Of a DNA stretch of 46,854 nt, positions 41,502 through 46,854 are shown piece after piece. The stretch is from an uncultured Clostridia bacterium (lineage in GTDB: Bacteria; Bacillota; Clostridia; Christensenellales; UBA1242), in NCBI GenBank assembly GCA_934746515.1, contig CAKVFH010000007.1, positions 1-46,854 on the forward strand, given 5' to 3'. Below the pieces are notes generated by a model. The model saw only the letters and a list, made by a program, of their open reading frames with translations, ran no database searches and was not told where the DNA came from. Both the position numbers and the translations under genes were made by a program. Every line of letters starts with the position of its first letter. Positions within the stretch are counted from its first letter, which is position 1.

Positions 41502-43925
41502 TTAAACTGCATTAAAAGTTGTTTTCAGCGCATCATAAGGCACACTTAACTCTGGATTGCCTTTGTAATATGTCAAACTATCCGGCTCAACTTTTCCGTC
41601 AGCGGTCACAAACCACTTGAAAGAGAACCAGTTTGAAGTGTTTTGATAACCTTCACTTTCAAGCGAATTTTCACTAATAATAAAACATTTTAAAACATAG
41701 CAAAGTTTTTGATTTTCATCTCTATCAATTATAGCTTCCGCAACACCAGACCAAGTAACATGTCCGCCCTTGCTGCCTAAAAATTCATTTTCTTTATATT
41801 GAACATTTATGTCTGCAGAAAATCTTATTGTTCCATTGTCGTTATAAAAACTCAATGTGGTTATGTTTGATGTGTTTTTATCAGTCATATTTTCTTCAGA
41901 AACTGTTTCTGCAGCAAACGACTTCAAATATTTTGGGAATAGCCATTTTGAAAGCTCAACAGGATTATTATCAATCGCAATTGTAATCATATCTTTTGAT
42001 TCGTTAAACTCCAAAAGATAAATCTCACCGTCTTCGTCAACAAGTTGATAACCTTCATCATAAACAAGTTTTCCGGTTTTTACATTTTCATTTCCCGTGT
42101 TGAATTTTGATGTGTATTCAACTTCAATAAGTCCAAATTCATTCACTGGCAAAACTCTAAACTCAAGATATTTGCCACATTCTTTGTTTGATCCAACAAT
42201 TGAATAAGGTGAATTTTCATAAACATATTCATAAACGTCATCTTTAAACGCAAAGCCACTTGAGCCGGTTGTGTCATAAAAACCATTGTCTGCGCTATCA
42301 ATATAAAGCGCAATGCTTGAACTTGTGGCATCAAAGTTTTTGCCGTCGCCAGCATATTCAACCACAACAACATAGTTTGAATTCCTTTCATTCACAGGCG
42401 CACCGCCAACAACACTAGCCCCCGTTGCAAATGAAGTTTTTATGTCGTTTGAATCATCACCATCATCTGAATATGAAATATAATATGTGAATGTCAAATT
42501 TTTGTTTTCAAGTTTTTGACCTTGCAAACTTTCAAGTGAAACATAGCTTACTGGATAGTTCACCGCACTACCAGTTTTTATTGTGTAGCAATATGTCAAA
42601 TTCATAACAGGAGTCTGTTTGTTGATTTTACAAGTAATCATGCCAGCCAAATTGTTGTGATTTTTATCACCAATTGCATAGTAATAAATTGAATAAAAAC
42701 CTGCATCTGCAAAGCCTTCAAAATTTTCAGAACCTGTCAAATAATTTTCAAAATTAAGTGGCGACAAAGAATAATAAACGGTATCAACAATAGCTCCGCT
42801 GACTGTTGGAGCGTGTTTTTCTCCGTCATAAGTGCCTTGATATTCATTTTCAGTGACAGACAATTCCGCTTTTTGAATTGAGCATTTAACAGTGGTTGTT
42901 TCAGTTTCGCTGTCGCTCCATTTGTAATTTTCCGTGTCCGTCAATGTAAGTTCCAAATCATATTCGCCCGCGTCGGTTTTTTGGAGTGGTGTGAACGAAT
43001 AGAGATAAGAACTAACAACTCTCAAAGTTTTAACCGTTCCGTCATAAACGATAATATCACTAAAAACCGGTCTGTCGATAGTCTTGTAGTCAACTTCATC
43101 AATCACAACTTCAAAATCAACTCCGCCGTATGTTACAGTAACTTTAGTGTCTCCCCTGTGCAAGCAATTATCAGTTTCATATCTAACTGTGCAATCACTT
43201 TCAACATTCGAAACCGGTGTAATCTTTCCAGCATTGTAAATTAAGTTTAATGTCAACCCACTGCAATCAAACACATCAAAAGCTTTGTAACCAGATTTTT
43301 TTGTATTAGACTTAACTGTAATTTCAGATAAGTATTGTTCTTGCGTCGCATTTACAGTTATTGTGCCTTTCTTTGTTTGATATAAATCATTTTCTGTTGG
43401 GGTAAAAATCCATTCACAAACATTTTCGCCACTGGCAAAAATTGCATTAGGTGTTTTCCAAGCAATGGTTCCTTCAACGCTTGAATTGCATTTAAGTTCA
43501 ATTGATGAATAAGGTGCATCAATATAAACCAAAGCATCATCTTTTATTTTTACATCGGAAACAGTTACATCAGCAAGTTTCCCTTTTGCATCAATAACAA
43601 TAACTCCACTGCGGATATTATAAGCTTCTGTGTCAGTTGGAGTAAAAATCCATTTGCAAGTGTTTTCGCCATACACCAAAAGATAGTTTTCATTTTCCCA
43701 TGCAAGAGTGCCGGGAGTGCATTCACCAATTGTTTTGAGTTCAATATCGCCAAGCCTGTCACCAACATATCTTGTATCTCTTGAAATCGTAACAGAAACA
43801 GCTGGCGTCTGTTTTTGATTGCCAGAATCTTTGTTTCCGTCACCGCCATTGTCGTTTTTGCACGACACCATCCAGAAACAAGAAATAACTAAAATTAAAC
43901 TCAAAATTATTCTTTTAATTTTCAT
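41502..43925 (-). CDS. Large surface lipoprotein with tandem Ig-like/MBG-type domains
   Basis: 807 aa. A type II signal peptide with the lipobox MVSC (Cys at about 22) is followed by an Asn/Gly/Asp linker. Residues about 40-115 and 118-195 are two copies of one beta domain (GTLAWENENY...ENTCKWIFTPTD versus GTIAWKTPNA...ENVCEWIFTPTE). Further beta domains with YDG-type openings (VYDGTVKTL, GTYDGEKHAP) lie at about 205-440. The C-terminal 350 residues are unrecognised. No enzyme motif; probably a cell-surface adhesin or scaffold. Single gene with a good promoter. Confidence 0.78.
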   Translation of the reverse strand: MKIKRIILSLILVISCFWMVSCKNDNGGDGNKDSGNQKQTPAVSVTISRDTRYVGDRLGDIELKTIGECTPGTLAWENENYLLVYGENTCKWIFTPTDTEAYNIRSGVIVIDAKGKLADVTVSDVKIKDDALVYIDAPYSSIELKCNSSVEGTIAWKTPNAIFASGENVCEWIFTPTENDLYQTKKGTITVNATQEQYLSEITVKSNTKKSGYKAFDVFDCSGLTLNLIYNAGKITPVSNVESDCTVRYETDNCLHRGDTKVTVTYGGVDFEVVIDEVDYKTIDRPVFSDIIVYDGTVKTLRVVSSYLYSFTPLQKTDAGEYDLELTLTDTENYKWSDSETETTTVKCSIQKAELSVTENEYQGTYDGEKHAPTVSGAIVDTVYYSLSPLNFENYLTGSENFEGFADAGFYSIYYYAIGDKNHNNLAGMITCKINKQTPVMNLTYCYTIKTGSAVNYPVSYVSLESLQGQKLENKNLTFTYYISYSDDGDDSNDIKTSFATGASVVGGAPVNERNSNYVVVVEYAGDGKNFDATSSSIALYIDSADNGFYDTTGSSGFAFKDDVYEYVYENSPYSIVGSNKECGKYLEFRVLPVNEFGLIEVEYTSKFNTGNENVKTGKLVYDEGYQLVDEDGEIYLLEFNESKDMITIAIDNNPVELSKWLFPKYLKSFAAETVSEENMTDKNTSNITTLSFYNDNGTIRFSADINVQYKENEFLGSKGGHVTWSGVAEAIIDRDENQKLCYVLKCFIISENSLESEGYQNTSNWFSFKWFVTADGKVEPDSLTYYKGNPELSVPYDALKTTFNAV

Positions 43926-43956
43926 AGACTTTTACCTAATTTTATTTTATATATTT

Positions 43957-43985
43957 ATTATAAGAAAAATGGAGAAAAATATCAA
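43957..43985 (-). promoter_or_regulatory. Promoter of the lipoprotein gene
   Basis: Minus strand TTGATA (43980-43985), 17-bp spacer, TATAAT (43957-43962). Confidence 0.75.
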
Positions 43986-44092
43986 ATAATATACCAGATA
44001 TTTTATAAAATATAATTTTGCAATTTCAAATGCTCATTCTCTGTTATTTTTTGCAGTTTTTAGCACAATTATTTGTTTTTGATGCTGGCAAT

Positions 44093-44105
44093 AAAAACGC
44101 AAAAT
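44093..44105 (+). repeat. Dispersed intergenic 13-mer AAAAACGCAAAAT, copy 4
   Basis: Exact copy, 92 bp beyond the terminator of the 44238-44795 gene. Confidence 0.6.
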
Positions 44106-44192
44106 TGATAAAAAATAGCTAAAAATTATTAAATAAATCTATAGAAAATTAAAAATCACTGCGAAAAATACTATAACTTAACAGAAATTTAC

Positions 44193-44226
44193 AAAAGAAA
44201 AAGGCCTTTTAAAAAAGCCTTTTTTA
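44193..44226 (-). terminator. Intrinsic terminator of the bacterial PH protein gene
   Basis: AAAAAGGC/GCCTTTTT stem with an 11-nt loop and T-run on the minus strand. Confidence 0.8.
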
Positions 44227-44237
44227 TCATTAAATTT

Positions 44238-44795
44238 TTAGTTTTTAGAATTGATTTTTTGTTTATACTCATCAATATATGATTTAACTTCCTTGCAAGT
44301 TTCATAAGGCAACTGAATATTATTAAATTTATAAATAGAACCAGATGATTGATAACCTATTGGACTTGCGGTGCTTCCAAACATAATTGAGCCTGTGTCT
44401 TTTTTAATGATTTTATCAAGCAAACTTACATAAACATTAACAGCACCAATCATTGACATATCCAAACTTCTGAAATCCACACCAAACACACCCGAACGAA
44501 TTATAATTCTTTTGTTTGAATAAGCATAATATAAATTTTTGTAGTAGATTGAAGCAAACAACACAACCAAAAGTTCACTAGCAACCCAAAAGCCAATTGG
44601 GATTAAAAGCAAAATTGGTTTTACTTCATACCCTTCATCAGGAAATAAAATTGCAAGCGATCCAATAAACGCAAACATAAATAAACATAATCCCCATGAA
44701 AGCAAAACAGAACAGAAAAATTTTCCCTTATGTGGTTTAAAGACCTTCACAATTTTTTCATCTTTATCTAAAATTTTTTCAAATAACTCTTCCAT
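44238..44795 (-). CDS. Membrane protein with bacterial PH (bPH2/YdbS-like) domain
   Basis: 185 aa. A short cytoplasmic N-terminus with the typical start (ILDKDEKIVKVFKPHKGKF) is followed by two helices at about 28-50 and 62-88. Then comes a bPH2-type beta domain (about 90-175) with the signature YAYSNKRIIIRSGVFGVDFRSLDMSMIGAVNV. The family is often annotated DUF304/YdbS-like; the role is unclear, possibly in membrane stress or secretion. Own promoter and terminator; AAAAGGAGATTTT precedes the start. Confidence 0.85.
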   Translation of the reverse strand: MEELFEKILDKDEKIVKVFKPHKGKFFCSVLLSWGLCLFMFAFIGSLAILFPDEGYEVKPILLLIPIGFWVASELLVVLFASIYYKNLYYAYSNKRIIIRSGVFGVDFRSLDMSMIGAVNVYVSLLDKIIKKDTGSIMFGSTASPIGYQSSGSIYKFNNIQLPYETCKEVKSYIDEYKQKINSKN

Positions 44796-44821
44796 AAAAT
44801 CTCCTTTTTATTACACAATAT

Positions 44822-44850
44822 ATTATGAAGATAACTTTTGTAAATGTCAA
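44822..44850 (-). promoter_or_regulatory. Promoter of the PH protein gene
   Basis: Minus strand TTGACA (44845-44850), 17-bp spacer, CATAAT (44822-44827). Confidence 0.7.
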
Positions 44851-44929
44851 ATAATTACAAACTTATAAAACTCAAACACACATCTGGTCACAAACAATAA
44901 CACCCAATCAAAGTAGCAAAAATAATATA

Positions 44930-44942
44930 AAAAACGCAAAAT
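44930..44942 (+). repeat. Dispersed intergenic 13-mer AAAAACGCAAAAT, copy 5
   Basis: Exact copy, 74 bp beyond the terminator of the DUF1846 gene. The tract between them shares GCATATTTTTCTG-like boxes with copy 3. Confidence 0.6.
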
Positions 44943-45009
44943 AAGTAAAAATTATGTGAAAAATAGCAGAAAAATATGCAAAAATTGAAATTATCTGCAA
45001 TTTTACAAA

Positions 45010-45040
45010 TAAAAACAGCTGGAAGTTATCCAGCTATTTT
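45010..45040 (-). terminator. Intrinsic terminator of the DUF1846 gene
   Basis: A perfect AGCTGGA/TCCAGCT stem with a 5-nt loop, TTTTTATTT on the minus strand, directly after the stop. Confidence 0.88.
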
Positions 45041-46525
45041 TTATCTTTCATATAGAGAATTATCAATAAATTCAGGATCACATGTCACATTAAAACCAAG
45101 ATTTCGAAGATTGTTTTCATCGCTTGAATTTAAAATACAAGTAGAATGAAGTTGGCAACCTTTCAAAAGTTTAACTTTCTCAAGACATTTTTTTGCAAGG
45201 TCACTTGAGTTGCTGGCAATTGCAAGCGCCACAAGCGCATCTTTTAAAGTGATGAAAATATGCTTTGAATTTATGATTGTCTTTTTGAGTTCAATCAATG
45301 CTTCAATGATGTTTGAAGGAATAAGTTTAATATCATCGGCCACGCCGCACAAATATTTGATTGCGTTCAAAACAGCCCCGGCTGGTGCGCTCATAAAATC
45401 TTGAGTTTTGCCAGTCACAATTGTGCCGTCATCAAGTTCAATCGCAACACTGTGCCTGCCGGTTAGTGTCAATTTTTCAACAGCTGCACCAACGCATTTC
45501 CTTTCAGATATGTCAATTTTAAGCTCATTCATCAAAACTTTAACACGATTTGCTGTTTCAATTGAGTTTTGACCTTTCTTTGATTCAACAAGATATCTGA
45601 AATATCTTCTGATGATTTCTTGCCTTGAAGCTTCAACACAAACTGCATCATCAGTAATCGCAAAACCAGCCATATTAACACCCATGGCGGTTGGAGAATT
45701 GTAAACATTATCCTTTCCAGTGATTTGTGTCAAAATTTCTTTCAAGATTGGATAAACCGCAATGTCTCTATTGTAGTTTACTGCAACTTTTCCTGTTGAC
45801 TCCAAATAGTATGGGTCAATCATGTTTACATCGTTAATATCGGCTGTTGCAGCTTCATAGGCAACATTGACAGGATGTTTTACTGGCAAGTTCCAGATTG
45901 GGAAAGTTTCATATTTTGCATAGCCAACTTGCACACCCCTTTTATGTTCATGATAAAGTTGGCTTAAACATGTTGCAAGCTTTCCACTGCAAGCGCCAGG
46001 TGCTGTGACAAGCACGATTGGTCTTGAAGTTTTTATGTATGGATTTGCACCATAACCTTCATCACTAACAATTGTTTTGATGTCTGATGGATAGCCTTTT
46101 GTGAATGTGTGAATATAAACATTTTCGCCCAGTTGTTTTAGTTTTTCTGCAAACTTCTTTGCGCTTGGCTGATTATCATATAATGTGATGACAATGTTCC
46201 CAACATAAAGCCCCTTTTGTCGAAGTTCATCAATACCACGCAAAACTTCCAAGTCGTAAGTTAGGCCGCTATCACCCCTAATTCTATTTTTTTCAATATC
46301 TTTTGCACTAACGCAATATAAAATTTCAACATCATCGCCAAGACTCTTTAAAACACGAAGCTTGATGTCTGGATAAAGTCCTGGAAGAACTCTTGCTGCA
46401 TGATAATCATCAAACAATTTTCCACCGAACTCAATGTAAAGCTTGTTATCAAACATTTTTGCACGCTTCAAAATTTCTTCTGTTTGAAGTCCAATATATT
46501 TTTCGCTATCGAATCCAATTTTCAT
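45041..46525 (-). CDS. DUF1846-family protein
   Basis: A 494-residue cytosolic protein matching the DUF1846 family of Bacillota and anaerobes in length and sequence: start KIGFDSEKYI, FGGKLFDDYHAARVLPG, VTAPGACSGKLATCLSQLYHEH, GYAKYETFPIWNLPVKHPVN and SPTAMGVNMAGF. A P-loop-like GACSGK segment at about 177-182 is conserved, and the family may bind a nucleotide, but its biochemical role is not established. Single gene with a strong promoter; TAGGTAAATTTT precedes the start. Confidence 0.9.
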   Translation of the reverse strand: MKIGFDSEKYIGLQTEEILKRAKMFDNKLYIEFGGKLFDDYHAARVLPGLYPDIKLRVLKSLGDDVEILYCVSAKDIEKNRIRGDSGLTYDLEVLRGIDELRQKGLYVGNIVITLYDNQPSAKKFAEKLKQLGENVYIHTFTKGYPSDIKTIVSDEGYGANPYIKTSRPIVLVTAPGACSGKLATCLSQLYHEHKRGVQVGYAKYETFPIWNLPVKHPVNVAYEAATADINDVNMIDPYYLESTGKVAVNYNRDIAVYPILKEILTQITGKDNVYNSPTAMGVNMAGFAITDDAVCVEASRQEIIRRYFRYLVESKKGQNSIETANRVKVLMNELKIDISERKCVGAAVEKLTLTGRHSVAIELDDGTIVTGKTQDFMSAPAGAVLNAIKYLCGVADDIKLIPSNIIEALIELKKTIINSKHIFITLKDALVALAIASNSSDLAKKCLEKVKLLKGCQLHSTCILNSSDENNLRNLGFNVTCDPEFIDNSLYER

Positions 46526-46546
46526 AAAATTTACCTACCAGTTTCT

Positions 46547-46575
46547 ATTCTATTTGAAGCACTTCGGTTTGTCAA
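46547..46575 (-). promoter_or_regulatory. Promoter of the DUF1846 gene
   Basis: Minus strand TTGACA (46570-46575), 17-bp spacer, TAGAAT (46547-46552). Confidence 0.75.
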
Positions 46576-46854
46576 TTCATTATTGACATTAGATATTTTT
46601 CATCAAAATGTTACAAAAATAAAAAAACTTTGACAAAAATCATATAACAGATTTCTGCCAAAATTTTTTATAATTTTTTCATAAGTTCTAGGAGTATCAA
46701 TTTTTTTTCAGAATCAATTTTTTTAAGATTATCCAATAATGGAAGTTCAACAAATTACAAAGTTGTTAAAAAAGAAGTGTAAAAAAATAAAAAATATTTT
46801 TTATTATTACCTATGAAAAAAAACAGTCTAATGTCTCGCTATCACACACAAACC
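46576..46854 (+). other. AT-rich window end, possible start of a further gene
   Basis: No supported feature. It has a direct repeat ATCAATTTTTTT (about 46697 and 46713). A short ORF from ATG 46739 (25 codons, TGA at 46814-46816) overlaps, as ATGA, an ATG at 46813 whose frame stays open to the window edge. Neither start has a good ribosome site, so this is only a hint of a gene cut by the edge. Confidence 0.25.

Larger units (their letters stand above)
43926..44237. other. 312-bp intergenic region upstream of the lipoprotein gene
   Basis: Contains the lipoprotein promoter, a 13-mer repeat copy and the terminator of the PH-protein gene. The remainder is A-rich with GCGAAAAATA and AGCTAAAAATT-type boxes. 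No ORF with a ribosome site. Confidence 0.5.

Noticed and set aside
1..46854. CRISPR arrays, insertion sequences, prophage genes or an alternative genetic code
   Set aside because: No spaced direct repeats, transposases or phage structural genes were seen; TGA acts as a normal stop in several overlapping gene pairs.

Overview
The window is 46.9 kb of low-GC DNA that reads as the chromosome of an uncultured Bacillota (Clostridia-like), probably gut-associated. The evidence is strong AT bias, Shine-Dalgarno-led genes, TTGACA/TATAAT promoters with 17-bp spacers, many T-tailed intrinsic terminators, tRNA-dependent amidation (aspS-gatCAB), a secreted M60-family mucin-type peptidase, a Feo ferrous iron system and hyp genes of anaerobes. 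TGA, TAA and TAG are all used as stops, so the Mollicute code is excluded. No rRNA, phage, transposase or CRISPR array was seen.

Layout. 1-4.2 kb: a tRNA-Ile, then a very AT-rich block with a helicase IV/UvrD-like helicase, an unknown gene and a small helix-turn-helix gene, possibly a small island. 4.2-11.4 kb: a membrane protein, dapB, two tandem O-antigen-ligase/Wzy-like polytopic proteins and a large MacB-type ABC transporter. 11.6-14.4 kb: feoA-feoB plus a 53-codon cysteine-rich membrane protein gene, and an unknown gene. 14.5-20.5 kb: M60 peptidase with a CBM32-like domain, a membrane protein with a YfcE phosphodiesterase, and a 3-hydroxyacyl-CoA dehydrogenase. 20.8-25.4 kb: an overlapping operon hypB-hypB-(Fe-S/FAD oxidoreductase)-hypA. 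25.5-31.3 kb: ybaK, then the divergent-facing aspS-gatC-gatA-gatB operon with a long leader. 31.5-36.3 kb: a GntR-ABC operon, an MTH1-like NUDIX gene with a structured leader, and a second ABC exporter. 36.5-46.5 kb: RlmL-like methyltransferase, MazG-like protein, a candidate noncoding RNA, DUF308 protein plus methyltransferase, coaE plus an SDR reductase, a large lipoprotein, a bacterial PH protein and a DUF1846 protein.

Main discovery. Upstream of aspS-gatCAB lies a complete ribosome-mediated attenuator. It has a consensus promoter and a 29-residue leader peptide with nine Asn codons and one Asp codon in a run of ten. It then has an alternative pairing segment at the end of the leader ORF and a 10-bp terminator with a T-run. 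The operon encodes the enzymes that make Asn-tRNA(Asn) by the indirect route, and AspRS carries the His residue typical of non-discriminating enzymes. The pathway therefore appears to sense its own product through stalling at Asn codons.

Other points of interest are five exact copies of a 13-mer (AAAAACGCAAAAT) about 50-95 bp beyond terminators, a likely small RNA at 38.3-38.5 kb, an unassigned structured leader before the NUDIX gene, a broken basic reading frame after it, and the paired hypB genes without any hydrogenase.
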